A DNA stretch of 64,000 bases from contig NZ_AAWL01000002.1 of NCBI RefSeq assembly GCF_000169155.1, positions 62,001 to 126,000 on the forward strand. The letters are read 5' to 3'. Source of the stretch: Thermosinus carboxydivorans Nor1. GTDB lineage: Bacteria; Bacillota; Negativicutes; Sporomusales; Thermosinaceae. Under the pieces are notes generated by a model, which was given only the letters and a program-made list of their open reading frames with translations, had not been told where the DNA came from and ran no database searches. The position numbers were made by a program, and so were the translations under genes. Positions within the stretch are counted from its first letter, which is position 1; each line of letters starts with the position of its first letter. This document shows, piece after piece, positions 17,263-26,089 of the stretch.

Positions 17263-18462
17263 GTGCGCCCATTAGCTTCGGACTTATTAGCGTTTTGCTT
17301 AAATCTCCTCACCAACCCCCCGCCCTTTGTTCAGCCGACAGACCCGCTGAACATCCCCGCCGCCTTGTATGACGCGATCCCTGCGTGCGTCCTGGCTGTT
17401 GACAACCGGCTTCGCATCACCATCTTCAACCGGGCCGCGGAAGAGCTCGCCGATCACCCGCGGGAAAACTTTCTTGGCCGGGATGTACGGGAAGTGTTTG
17501 CCGATACTATGCCTGAATACCCGTCCTTTTTGGTGCAGGCCATCAAGGATAACCGGCGCTTAGTGGACGAGGAAATCAGCTTTCCCCACAACGGCCGGCG
17601 CAGCCGCCTTATGGTCAGCACATCCCCGCTCTACGATAAGGCGGGAACCATTGCCGGTGCGATCAGTGTCGCCTTGGATATCACGCCCATCCGCGAAGTA
17701 CGGCACCGGATGCACCACTTAGAGACGCTGGCCGCCCTGGGTCAGCTTGCCGCCGGCACAGCCCACGAGATCCGCAACCCTCTCACATCCATTCGCGGGT
17801 TTACCCAGCTTATCCAGACCCGGGCGCTCCGACGCAACGATGCGACTACTGCCGATTACTGCCGCCTGATCATGCAGGAAATCGATCATATCAACAATAT
17901 CCTGACCGATATCCTCTCCCTGGCCCGCCCCACTACCCGTCAGCTGTCCCTCCTCAACATCGTAAAAATCGTGCATGACGTTATCGCCTTTATGTATGGC
18001 GAAGCGATCCTCTCCGGCATAACGCTCCGCCCCGAACTGCCGCCAGAAGAGTTATGGGTCCAGGGCCACATCGATAAGCTGAAAGAAGTACTGATTAACA
18101 TCTGCCGCAACGCGTTCCAGGCCATGGGGCCGGGTGGCGTTCTCACCCTTTCGGTTGCTGCCGACACCGCTACGGTAAAGATCGTGCTCGCCGACACCGG
18201 CTGCGGCATGACCAAGGAGGTTATGGACCAAATCTTTACTCCCTTTTTCACCACCAAGGAAACCGGCACCGGGCTGGGCCTAGCCATCTGTCAGCAGATC
18301 ATGCACGAACATGGCGGCGACATCCAGGTCGAGAGCACGCCCGGTCAGGGTAGCACTTTCACACTCCTTTTGCCCCGCTGCCGGCCCCCTGAGCGCCGGG
18401 AAGGCGTCACTATCGTTCCAGGCCGTATTTTTTCAAATAGCGATACAACGTCACCCGGCTGA
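17263..18462 (+). CDS. PAS-domain sensor histidine kinase (soluble)
   Basis: The roughly 399-aa kinase has no transmembrane segment, a PAS domain at about residues 25-145 (IPACVLAVDNRLRITIFNRAA), a HisKA domain with His168 in HEIRNPLTS, and an HATPase with INICRNAFQAM, DTGCGM and TGLGLAI. It belongs to the NtrB/KinB-like group with an internal signal. GTG 17263, behind AGGTGG, is preferred to TTG 17248. No response regulator is adjacent. Its 3' end overlaps the convergent regulator gene by 53 bases, so its last residues are antisense to that protein's HTH. Confidence 0.9.
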   Translation: MRPLASDLLAFCLNLLTNPPPFVQPTDPLNIPAALYDAIPACVLAVDNRLRITIFNRAAEELADHPRENFLGRDVREVFADTMPEYPSFLVQAIKDNRRLVDEEISFPHNGRRSRLMVSTSPLYDKAGTIAGAISVALDITPIREVRHRMHHLETLAALGQLAAGTAHEIRNPLTSIRGFTQLIQTRALRRNDATTADYCRLIMQEIDHINNILTDILSLARPTTRQLSLLNIVKIVHDVIAFMYGEAILSGITLRPELPPEELWVQGHIDKLKEVLINICRNAFQAMGPGGVLTLSVAADTATVKIVLADTGCGMTKEVMDQIFTPFFTTKETGTGLGLAICQQIMHEHGGDIQVESTPGQGSTFTLLLPRCRPPERREGVTIVPGRIFSNSDTTSPG

Positions 18463-20311
18463 CATCCAGCATGTTGGCAAGACGGCTTATATTGCCGCCG
18501 GCGGCCTTCCACGCCTCGATAAACACCTCGCGGTCTTCTTTCCAGGCCTTACTGGGCCCCGTTTCCCCCGGCAGAACGATATCGCCGGGGGTTATTATTT
18601 CGCCGGCCGTATGGAAGAAGGCATGCTCCACCACGCCCTGAAGCTGCTTGATATTGCCCGGCCAGTCATACGACATGAGAAGCTCGGCCGCTTCTGCCGA
18701 AATTTGTTTGGTCGGCAAATTATGCTGCTGGGCCAATTCATCGATAATATGGGCAGCCAGCAGCGGGATGTCCCCGATGCGGGCCCTAAGCGGCGGAATA
18801 CGCAGCACCGTTTTCGCCAGCAGCTCATGCAGCTGGGTCAAAAAAACGCCTTTTTCCGTCAGCCGCTTGAGATCGCTGTCGCAGGCCGCGATAACCCGCA
18901 CGTCAAACGAGCGCAACACGTCCTCGCCAACCCGGGCCGCCTGACCGGCAGTGAGCGCCTGTGCCAGCCGCGCCTGCAAGTGGGTCGGCAGCTTCTCCAC
19001 CTCGTCGAGAAAAAGGGTACCGCCATTGGCGAGTTCCAGTTTGCCCGGCCGGCTCTCATCGTTACCTGCCCTGGCCCCAAACAATTCGACCTCCAATAGA
19101 TCTGGCGGCATATCGCCGCACCGCACGGCAATAAGTGGTCCGCCCGCACGGGGGCTGGCCTGGTGAATGCCATGGGCCAGCCGCTGCTTGCCGGTGCCGG
19201 GTTCGCCCTGCAACAAGACGTGGCCATGGCCGCGGGCCACCCGGGTGGCCTTTTCTTTAAGGGAGACGACCGCCGGCGCCTCGCCGACAATGCTCGCCAA
19301 GCTGTAGCGGGCCGTATACCCGGCCGCATGGGCCACCATGGTGCGCAAATCCTCGATCGGCATGGACACGGCGACCACACTGACTACCTGGCCATCACGC
19401 TCGAGCGGCACCACGGTCGTGATATCCTCGTAAGTCTTTTGCGGCGTGATCCAGGTGACTTCCTTGTTATAGGACGGGATACCGAGAAAGCCCTTGTAGA
19501 GCGGCGTGTGGCGGTAGTTGAGGACCACATCGCTTAAGTTAGGTGGCTCGCCGGTCTGCCCCTGTGGCGTTATTACCGACAGGCGGCTTTGGCCCAGGCG
19601 GTTGGTGTAAGCCACTTCGCCGCCAGGCAGGATATGGTATACGGCCAGCGGCACCGCATCCAAGATGGTCCGTTTGACGGCCAGGCGCCGCTCCAGCCGC
19701 AGGTAATTTTCCATGGCGTATTTCATAGTCAGCAGCAAAGACATTACCGCCCCGTAGGGGATCTCCTCTTGCTGCACCGAAACAAGCGTAAGAACATATT
19801 CGAGCTCGCCCTCCGGCATGACCGGTGCCGAGCAAGCGTCACCGGTCTGACACTCGGCAATCCACATCTCCGGTCCAAATAAGAGAAAGGGCGTTTGATG
19901 CCGGTAAGCGATACTGATGCTTGATGTCCCGATGTCCGCCTCGGTCAGCCGCGCCCCCTCCAGTTCGCCCGGCGTCATTTGGAAGAAGGGCAGGGCGTAA
20001 CTTTTTAGGGCGTAGCATTCCTGATCCAAGAGTAGCAAGCTCAGGTTGTAGACATTAAAATGCTCCCGGATTTCCCGGAAGAGGCCGTCCAAATACGCGA
20101 TAGCCACGCGGTGCCGCTCCCGCCGCCTGGCTAGTTCCTGCTTGTCCAGTTTTTTGAGCGGCGGCATGCGGTCAGTAGGCACCCCCGCCGCCCGACTGCG
20201 CTGCCACGACTCGGCCACCCAGGGGTGGACGTTAGGGTCTAGTTCTCCTTGTCTAACAAATTTATGGTAATAGGTTTGCAGTTTTTCTTTGCTGCGCCGC
20301 TCGCGAATCAT
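18410..20311 (-). CDS. AcoR-like sigma-54-type AAA+ regulator lacking GAFTGA
   Basis: The 633-aa product has an N-terminal GAF-like sensor (WVAESWQRSRAAGV is typical of AcoR/DhaR), a PAS-like segment at about 215-330, an AAA+ domain with Walker A GEPGTGK near 369 and Walker B GGTLFLDEV near 429, and a Fis-type HTH at the end (SRVTLYRYLKKYGL). The loop that should carry GAFTGA between ELFG and PGKLE is replaced by the shorter ARAGNDESR. GAFTGA is required to remodel sigma-54 RNA polymerase, so this protein probably does not activate sigma-54 promoters in the usual way (compare TyrR). The start at 20311 is fixed by GGAGGTAGGGG. The target genes are unknown. Confidence 0.88.
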   Translation of the reverse strand: MIRERRSKEKLQTYYHKFVRQGELDPNVHPWVAESWQRSRAAGVPTDRMPPLKKLDKQELARRRERHRVAIAYLDGLFREIREHFNVYNLSLLLLDQECYALKSYALPFFQMTPGELEGARLTEADIGTSSISIAYRHQTPFLLFGPEMWIAECQTGDACSAPVMPEGELEYVLTLVSVQQEEIPYGAVMSLLLTMKYAMENYLRLERRLAVKRTILDAVPLAVYHILPGGEVAYTNRLGQSRLSVITPQGQTGEPPNLSDVVLNYRHTPLYKGFLGIPSYNKEVTWITPQKTYEDITTVVPLERDGQVVSVVAVSMPIEDLRTMVAHAAGYTARYSLASIVGEAPAVVSLKEKATRVARGHGHVLLQGEPGTGKQRLAHGIHQASPRAGGPLIAVRCGDMPPDLLEVELFGARAGNDESRPGKLELANGGTLFLDEVEKLPTHLQARLAQALTAGQAARVGEDVLRSFDVRVIAACDSDLKRLTEKGVFLTQLHELLAKTVLRIPPLRARIGDIPLLAAHIIDELAQQHNLPTKQISAEAAELLMSYDWPGNIKQLQGVVEHAFFHTAGEIITPGDIVLPGETGPSKAWKEDREVFIEAWKAAGGNISRLANMLDVSRVTLYRYLKKYGLER

Positions 20312-20489
20312 TGCCCCTACCTCCTAACATATTTAAATATGCGTAAAAGAGCAAAATTTGTCTGTAAAGATATTATACCCGTTTCTTCTTTTCCCCTGCT
20401 CGCCGCAGCGCCACGGAAAAGAGAAATTCATTCTTTACCAATATTAATTCTTGATATATAATAAAAATAAAAAACTGGAGGGACTTACC

Positions 20490-20771
20490 ATGGAAAACCT
20501 GGTAATCCATGGCGTGACTGTCACCGCCGACCCGTCGCTGACCACCGCCGAAATCACTGCTTTGGTCGAAGAAGAAATTAAACTCTGGCAGGGTAAAAAC
20601 AAAATCCTTGGCAGGGTGGAACTTTCCTTAGACGGCGACAGTATCGTGGTGCGGGCCGTAGAAAAATCGCCGATCCGCCGCGTCCGCCGCATTACCGGCT
20701 ACCTGAGTAGTCTGGAAAACTTCAACGATGCCAAGCGGGCCGAATGTGAGGCACGCGTCACCCATAGCTAG
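20490..20771 (+). CDS. Small protein with NrdD C-terminus-like motif
   Basis: The 93-aa product starts at ATG 20490 behind CTGGAGGG and is followed by a strong terminator, so it is a real single-gene unit. Its last third (ITGYLSSLENFNDAKRAE, then RVTH) resembles the segment near the end of anaerobic ribonucleotide reductase NrdD (GY-x-x-x-x-N-x-x-K-x-E-x-x-x-R). The glycyl-radical loop and zinc Cys are absent. The N-terminal 60 residues are not recognised. It may be a regulator, a partner or a domain relict; I cannot say which. Confidence 0.65.
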   Translation: MENLVIHGVTVTADPSLTTAEITALVEEEIKLWQGKNKILGRVELSLDGDSIVVRAVEKSPIRRVRRITGYLSSLENFNDAKRAECEARVTHS

Positions 20772-20772
20772 C

Positions 20773-20810
20773 AAAAACCCTGTAGCATCTTAGTTTTGCT
20801 ACAGGGTTTT
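20773..20810. terminator. Bidirectional terminator
   Basis: AAAACCCTGTAGC pairs with GCTACAGGGTTTT. It ends the NrdD-tail-like gene on the plus strand and the YqaA-like gene on the minus strand. Confidence 0.88.
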
Positions 20811-20818
20811 GTCCTATT

Positions 20819-21400
20819 TTATTCCGTCGGCGGAGTCGGCGCACCTGCTGACCGCAGCCGCCTGATGAGCACGCCCGCAACAATTACGACCGCGCAAATG
20901 ACAAGGACGGTGTCGTCGGAATACTTTTTTATCAGGTCAATGGCCTGCGGCCCATAGTAGTAAATGAGCACCCCTTCCAGCAGGAAGCGTTTGGCCCGGC
21001 CAAAAGCGGAAGCAAGGAGAAAGACGCCAAAACTTATCCGGAAAACGCCGGCGCTGATGCTTACAAATTTATACGGAATGGGCGCCAGCGCCGCCAAAAT
21101 AATCGCCCAGGGGCCATACGCCTCAGTCCAGCGCCGGATGGCAGCAATGTGCCGCTCTGGTACGATCCGTTTAATCAGCACTGCCCCATACCGGCCGCCG
21201 AGAAAATAGCCGATAACGCCGCCGGCTACCGACGCCGCCGTGGCCGCCATGGCGTAAACAATGGCTTTGTCCGGCGCGGCAAGCGCGAGCGGAATAAGCA
21301 AAAGGTCAGGGAGGACTGGCGAAATAAACGATTCGGTGAAAGACGCGATAACCAGCCCAATAAGGCCGTACTCTAAGAATAACTGCAGCAGCTGGTCCAT
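20819..21400 (-). CDS. YqaA/DedA-related membrane protein
   Basis: The roughly 193-aa polytopic protein is of the SNARE-associated/VTT (DedA, YqaA) type (GLIGLVIASFTESFISPVLPD at the start, GYFLGGRYG, and an APIPYKFVSISAG motif). Family members act in membrane lipid translocation or homeostasis. The frame extends to 21505, but GGGAGGGAAGGG lies just before ATG 21400 (MDQLLQLF), which I take as the start. Confidence 0.82.
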   Translation of the reverse strand: MDQLLQLFLEYGLIGLVIASFTESFISPVLPDLLLIPLALAAPDKAIVYAMAATAASVAGGVIGYFLGGRYGAVLIKRIVPERHIAAIRRWTEAYGPWAIILAALAPIPYKFVSISAGVFRISFGVFLLASAFGRAKRFLLEGVLIYYYGPQAIDLIKKYSDDTVLVICAVVIVAGVLIRRLRSAGAPTPPTE

Positions 21401-21543
21401 ACCCTTCCCTCCCTTCGCATGGCATTGACATAACCTAGCCGCCCGAGGCGAATCATTAATATGGTACCGGAAAAAACCGGCCGGTGTCAATGCATCTGCC
21501 AACAAGCGGCAAATTTATCACCGTTAAATTTTTCCATAACTCA

Positions 21544-21573
21544 TTGTTTTTGCGTCTTTCCCCGCGCTATAAT
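21544..21573 (+). promoter_or_regulatory. Promoter of the molybdate transporter leader
   Basis: TTGTTT (21544-21549) and TATAAT (21568-21573) are separated by 18 bp and place the transcript start just before the riboswitch. Confidence 0.6.
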
Positions 21574-21583
21574 AATACATATG

Positions 21584-21690
21584 GAATACGCCTTCGAGCC
21601 TGTCCGCCTAAAGGTAGCGTCCCATGGCAGACTGGCCTGGGCCCGACGCCCACGGGGTATAGTTGGAAACGGCTATGCCTTCCCAGTTTG
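21584..21690 (+). promoter_or_regulatory. Molybdenum (or tungsten) cofactor riboswitch
   Basis: The leader carries the conserved blocks of the Moco RNA motif in order: CGCCTTCGAGCC, a CCGCCTAAAGGTAGCG hairpin, GGCAGACTGGCC, a GGGCCC...GCCC arm, and the closing TTGGAAAC...ATGCCTTCCC. It lies directly between a good promoter and the molybdate-transporter gene, which is the expected biological context. The identification is from remembered consensus blocks, not a covariance search. The mechanism is likely control of the ribosome site or leader translation, since no terminator hairpin is visible after it. Confidence 0.82.
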
Positions 21691-21706
21691 AAAAGGAGGT
21701 AGACAA

Positions 21707-21763
21707 ATGATTAGCGTTTGGTTTACTACCCAGGGCAGGAGGAGCCTAAAGTCATGCGGCTAA
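21707..21763 (+). CDS. Leader ORF (18 codons) overlapping the transporter start
   Basis: A perfect AAAGGAGGT at 21693-21700 precedes ATG 21707. The ORF runs MISVWFTTQGRRSLKSCG and stops at 21761-21763, 10 bases inside the transporter ORF, whose ATG is at 21754. The transporter's own AGGAGG (21737-21742) lies within the leader ORF. This suggests translational coupling downstream of the riboswitch. Alternatively the AAAGGAGGT may simply be fortuitous. Confidence 0.5.
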   Translation: MISVWFTTQGRRSLKSCG

Positions 21764-22914
21764 ACCGGTTTGAACTGGCCGGCAGCCTGGCTGACATCGG
21801 CGTCCTCCTGCCGCTTGTCGTTGCCCTGGCCGCCACAAGTGGCATTAACCCCTTCATTGCGCTCTTGGCCTGCGGGCTCTTTTATCTCGTGACAGGGCTG
21901 TATTACCGCGTGCCCGTTCCCGTGCAGCCCCTGAAAGTGTTCTGCACCGTAGCGCTGGCCGCAAGGCTTGCCCCGGAGATAATCCACGCCGGGGCGCTGC
22001 TCATTGGTTTTTTGTTCCTGGCGCTATCCATGCCGACCGTGATGCAGGCTATAAAAAAGCTCTTTCCCCTGCCGGTGATCCGCGGCATCCAGCTGGGCAC
22101 CGGCCTGCTGCTGGTCGACAGCGGCATTAAGCTGTTCAAAACCCCTCAGGTCATTATCGGCGGACCGGCAGAAACGGTGGCGTTGTTCGGAATGACTTTG
22201 CCAGCCAGCCTGCTGTTAGGCATCGTCTTTACCGGCCTCTTGCTTATAGCCATGCCGCACCCCAAATATCCGGCCGCCCTTCTCGTAGTGACCGCCGGCG
22301 CCGCATTAGCTATTCTGTTCGGCGCCCGACTGACGCCCGCCAATCCGGCTACCTTTAGTCTGCCGGAACTCCCTGCCACTTCTGCCTTTCTCCAGGCCTT
22401 TTGGCTGCTCGTGCTGCCCCAAATTCCGCTCAGCCTTGGCAACGCCATCATTGCCACGGAAAACACGCTCAAAACCTATTTTGCCGGGCAGGCCGACCGG
22501 GTTAAAGCCAACCGGCTGGCCTTCGGCATGGGCCTTTTCAACCTGCTGGCCGGCTTGGCCGGCGGTATCCCCTGCTGCCACGGCTGCGGCGGCGTCACCG
22601 CCCATTACCGCTTCGGCGCCCGGACGGGCATGGCTACTGTTTTGGCCGGCCTGTTTTACATCTTGCTAGCGGCAGCGGTGTATTACTTTGGCGTCTCGGT
22701 CTTCGCATTTTTCCCTTACCCTATATTGGGTGTACTGCTCATTTATGTCGGCATTGAACACGGCCTGCTCATTCAGGACGTCCAGTCCCGTCAGGACCTG
22801 GCGGTTGTTATCATTATTGCGGCGGTGACGATGGCGACCCGGGACATGACGGTTGCCTTTCTCACTGGCATCGCCTTTCGGCAGATTATCGTTGTCCGGC
22901 GCATTCTGGAATAG
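21754..22914 (+). CDS. MOT1-type molybdate/sulfate transporter
   Basis: The 386-aa membrane protein has about ten segments and the MOT1/SulP-like signatures: NRFELAGSLADIGVLLPLV at the N-terminus, PVPVQPLKV, and GGIPCCHGCGGVTAHYRFGARTG later. MOT1 proteins import molybdate with high affinity, and some carry sulfate or tungstate. The Moco riboswitch upstream argues for molybdate or tungstate. The start is ATG 21754, 11 bases after AGGAGG. It is a single structural gene. Confidence 0.9.
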   Translation: MRLNRFELAGSLADIGVLLPLVVALAATSGINPFIALLACGLFYLVTGLYYRVPVPVQPLKVFCTVALAARLAPEIIHAGALLIGFLFLALSMPTVMQAIKKLFPLPVIRGIQLGTGLLLVDSGIKLFKTPQVIIGGPAETVALFGMTLPASLLLGIVFTGLLLIAMPHPKYPAALLVVTAGAALAILFGARLTPANPATFSLPELPATSAFLQAFWLLVLPQIPLSLGNAIIATENTLKTYFAGQADRVKANRLAFGMGLFNLLAGLAGGIPCCHGCGGVTAHYRFGARTGMATVLAGLFYILLAAAVYYFGVSVFAFFPYPILGVLLIYVGIEHGLLIQDVQSRQDLAVVIIIAAVTMATRDMTVAFLTGIAFRQIIVVRRILE

Positions 22915-22922
22915 CTATAAGC

Positions 22923-22958
22923 AAGGGACCGAGTCCGCTAACCCAGGACCGGTCCCTT
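22923..22958 (+). terminator. Possible terminator after the MOT1 gene
   Basis: AAGGGACCG.GTCC pairs with GGAC.GGTCCCTT. The stem is good but lacks a T-run, so termination may be inefficient or factor-assisted. Confidence 0.5.
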
Positions 22959-23087
22959 CGCTGTTTATCGCCAGTTTACTGTCGGACAGATGTTGCAGCG
23001 CCGGCCGAACAGGTATATAATTGGTATGGAAAATTCTTTTAAATTCGAATTGACAAAAAGAAAATTTACTTAAAAGGAGTAAGTACC

Positions 23088-24731
23088 TTGGCCAACAGGC
23101 TCAGCAGCTTTTCCCCCTATCAGCGAGCGATTGCCAAAGGCCATCTCTGTTCCTGCGGCACGGCTTACGCTGACCTCGATAAGCCCATTATCGCCGTCGT
23201 TAATTCGTGGAATGAAATTGTCCCCGGCCACGCCCACTTGCGCGACCTGGCCGCCCACGTCAAACAGGGCATTGCCGATGCCGGCGCCTTGCCGCTGGAA
23301 TTTAGCACCATCGCCGTCTGCGATGGCATTACCCAAAGCCACAGTGGCATGAAATATGTGCTGCCCAGCCGCGAACTCATCGCCGATTCCATTGAAATCA
23401 TGGTGCGCGGCCACGGCATCTTTGACGGCATGGTGCTGCTCGGCTCGTGCGATAAAGTAGTCCCGGCCATGCTTATGGCCGCCGCTCGCCTCAACATCCC
23501 GGCCATTATGCTCACCGGCGGGCCGATGGTCAACCGGATCAAACCCAAACAATCGAAAGCGGCCCGGCAAAGCTTCATCCGCGGCGAAATCGACGAGAAG
23601 GCCCTGGTCGACGTGACCCTGGAGTATTACCCGCATCCCGGCATCTGCCCCTTCCTCGGCACGGCCAACACCATGTGCATTGTCGCCGAAGCGCTGGGTC
23701 TGACCCTCCCCGGTTCGGGTACGGCGCCGGCCCTGTCGGCCGAACGCGACCGGCTCGCCTACGCGACCGGCCAGGCGATTGTCGACCTGGTGAACAAGGG
23801 CATCACGCCCCGCACCATCATGACCCGGGCGGCGCTGGAAAATGCCCTGACCGTCGTGCTGGCCATCGGCGGCTCGCTCAACACCGTGCTGCACCTGCCG
23901 GCCATCGCCCACGAGGCCGGCCTAAGCCTCACCATGGCCGACTTTGACCGCATCAGCAAACGCACGCCGCTCATCACCCGTATTTACCCCAATAGCGACG
24001 AATATACCGTTGCCGACCTCCATCCCGTTGGCGGCATTCCCACCCTGATGAAAGAACTTGCCCCCTTGCTTGATTTGTCGGTTCTTACCGTTACCGGCCG
24101 TACCCTCGCCGACAATCTTAGTGGCGCCAAAGGCGCGGACGGCCAGGTCATTCGGCCGCTTAGCGTCCCTTACCAGAGCGAAGGCGGCATCACTGTCCTT
24201 CAGGGCAACCTTGCCCCCGACGGGGCGGTAGTCAAGAGCTCGGCCGTACCCCGTGAACTGTGGCAATTCCGTGGACCGGCTCGCGTCTTCGAGAGTGAGG
24301 AAGAGTGTATGGCCGCGGCTGACGCCGGCACGATCAAAAGCGGCGAAGTCATCATCATCCGCAACGAAGGACCGGTCGGCGGCCCTGGCATGCGCGAAAT
24401 GCACCGCGCCACCGAAATCCTGAGCAAAGTCGGCAGAGTGGCCATTATTACCGACGGCCGCTTTTCCGGGGCTTCCGGCGGGCTGGCCATCGGCTACCTT
24501 TCACCTGAGGCGGCGCTCGGCGGCCCGATCGGTCTAGTAGCGACCGGCGACATCATCGCTATCGACATTGCCGCCCGCACGCTGACCTGGGAGGTCGATG
24601 ATAAGACGGCCGCCCAGCGCCGCGCCGCCGCCCGGCCCCGCCGGACCCAAACGGACAGCACCTTCCTAAGGCTGTACAGCGCCGCCACTTTGTCAGCCGC
24701 CCAGGGCGCAATCCGCAAACGCGACTTTTAG
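23088..24731 (+). CDS. IlvD/Edd-family dehydratase, probably for a sugar acid
   Basis: The 547-aa product is an Fe-S dehydratase of the IlvD/Edd family. Motifs are NSWNEIVPGHAHL, CDGITQSHSGMKY, the cluster ligand Cys121 in LLGSCDK and Cys187 in PGICPFLGTANTM, and the C-terminal GRFSGASGGLAIGY. The family includes dihydroxy-acid dehydratase, 6-phosphogluconate dehydratase and other sugar-acid dehydratases. No branched-chain biosynthesis gene is adjacent, whereas a sugar kinase and a KDPG aldolase follow, so a sugar-acid substrate is far more likely than IlvD function. An N-terminal CSC motif (C21, C23) is unusual. The start is TTG 23088 after AAAGGAG. Confidence 0.9.
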   Translation: MANRLSSFSPYQRAIAKGHLCSCGTAYADLDKPIIAVVNSWNEIVPGHAHLRDLAAHVKQGIADAGALPLEFSTIAVCDGITQSHSGMKYVLPSRELIADSIEIMVRGHGIFDGMVLLGSCDKVVPAMLMAAARLNIPAIMLTGGPMVNRIKPKQSKAARQSFIRGEIDEKALVDVTLEYYPHPGICPFLGTANTMCIVAEALGLTLPGSGTAPALSAERDRLAYATGQAIVDLVNKGITPRTIMTRAALENALTVVLAIGGSLNTVLHLPAIAHEAGLSLTMADFDRISKRTPLITRIYPNSDEYTVADLHPVGGIPTLMKELAPLLDLSVLTVTGRTLADNLSGAKGADGQVIRPLSVPYQSEGGITVLQGNLAPDGAVVKSSAVPRELWQFRGPARVFESEEECMAAADAGTIKSGEVIIIRNEGPVGGPGMREMHRATEILSKVGRVAIITDGRFSGASGGLAIGYLSPEAALGGPIGLVATGDIIAIDIAARTLTWEVDDKTAAQRRAAARPRRTQTDSTFLRLYSAATLSAAQGAIRKRDF

Positions 24732-24796
24732 TCGCAAGAGGACAATGGCAACTACTGTCAAATAAATTATTGATTTTATTTTAAGGAGGCCGCGTA

Positions 24797-26074
24797 ATGG
24801 ATATTATTCAGCAGCTTTTAAAAGATATCCCCCTGCCGCGCATGGCCAAAGTGCGCCAAACCTTTCCCGCCCCGGAAGTCACCGATGTCGCCGGGACCTT
24901 GCGCCAGGAACTCGCTAAGCCTGGCATCATGGACCGCGTCAAACCGGGCATGCGTATCGCCGTGGCCGTAGGCAGCCGTGGCGTTGCCGAAATCCCTACC
25001 CTGGTGCGCATAACCGTCGAAGAACTGCAACAACGGGGCGCCCACCCCTTTATCGTCCCCGCCATGGGCAGCCATGGCGGCGCTACCGCCGAGGGCCAAA
25101 AAGAAGTGCTGGCCAACCTGGGAGTGACGGAGGCAAGCGCCGGCTGCCCGATTTTATCATCAATGGAGGTCGTGGAAATCGGCCGCCTGGAAAACGGCCT
25201 GCCGGTTTATGTAGACAAACACGCCTATGGCGCGGACGGTATTGTCGTCATCAACCGCGTCAAGCCCCATACCGCCTTCCGTGGTCCGAACGAAAGCGGT
25301 CTAGTGAAAATGATCACTATTGGTCTCGGTAAACAAAAAGGGGCGGAGTCGTGCCATGCTTACAGCTTCAAATATATGGCCGAACACATCGTCGCCATGG
25401 CCAGTATCGCCCTCGAACGTCTGCCCATCCTGTTCGGGGTGGCCACGGTGGAGAATGCCTATGACCGGATTGCCAAAATCGTTGCCGTCCCGGCCGAAAA
25501 CATCATTGAAACCGACCGGGAACTTTTGGTCGAAGCCAAAGCCAATATGCCCCGCATCATGTTTGACCAGATTGATGTGCTGATTGTCGATGAAATTGGC
25601 AAAGATATCTCCGGCGACGGCGCCGACCCCAACATCACCGGCCGCTACCCCACACCCTATGCCAGCGGGGGACCGGATGTATCCAAGATGGTCATTCTCG
25701 ACCTCACCGAACGGACCCACGGTAACGGCAACGGCATGGGCGCCGCTGATTTTACCACCCGCAAACTGGTAAACAAGGTCAACTTCCCCATGACCTACGC
25801 CAACGGCCTGACCTCTACCGTCGTCGGCCCTACCCACATGCCCACCGTGCTGGAAAACGACCGCGACGCCATCAAAGCCGCGATCAAGACCTGCAACGCC
25901 CGCGACCTGACCAAAGTCCGCATTGTCCGCATCAAGAACACGCTGCACCTTGGCGAAATTTACATTTCCGAAGCTATGCTGGACGAAGCCCGTACCAAGC
26001 CGGGCATAACCATCCTGACCGACCCTGCCCCCATGCGGTTTGATGACCAGGGCGAGTTAATCGACAAACTGTAG
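24797..26074 (+). CDS. LarA-like nickel-pincer racemase/epimerase
   Basis: The 425-aa product belongs to the LarA (DUF2088) family of alpha-hydroxyacid racemases and epimerases that use a Ni-pincer nucleotide. Visible are the N-terminal IAVAVGSRGVAEI, the MGSHGGAT loop, INRVKPHTAFRG and a C-terminal domain. From memory the family includes enzymes for lactate, malate and sugar acids such as gluconate (C2 epimerisation). Here it lies between a dehydratase and a sugar kinase, which suggests epimerising a sugar acid so that it can enter the pathway. The maturation genes larB/C/E are not in the window. AAGGAGG precedes ATG 24797. Confidence 0.85.
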   Translation: MDIIQQLLKDIPLPRMAKVRQTFPAPEVTDVAGTLRQELAKPGIMDRVKPGMRIAVAVGSRGVAEIPTLVRITVEELQQRGAHPFIVPAMGSHGGATAEGQKEVLANLGVTEASAGCPILSSMEVVEIGRLENGLPVYVDKHAYGADGIVVINRVKPHTAFRGPNESGLVKMITIGLGKQKGAESCHAYSFKYMAEHIVAMASIALERLPILFGVATVENAYDRIAKIVAVPAENIIETDRELLVEAKANMPRIMFDQIDVLIVDEIGKDISGDGADPNITGRYPTPYASGGPDVSKMVILDLTERTHGNGNGMGAADFTTRKLVNKVNFPMTYANGLTSTVVGPTHMPTVLENDRDAIKAAIKTCNARDLTKVRIVRIKNTLHLGEIYISEAMLDEARTKPGITILTDPAPMRFDDQGELIDKL

Positions 26075-26089
26075 AAGGAGCCTTAGTCA

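Noticed and set aside
23088-24731. Calling the dehydratase IlvD of valine/isoleucine synthesis
   Set aside because: Neighbours are sugar-acid genes and the Cys187 region (ICPFLGTAN) differs from the usual IlvD CSGMFTAN.
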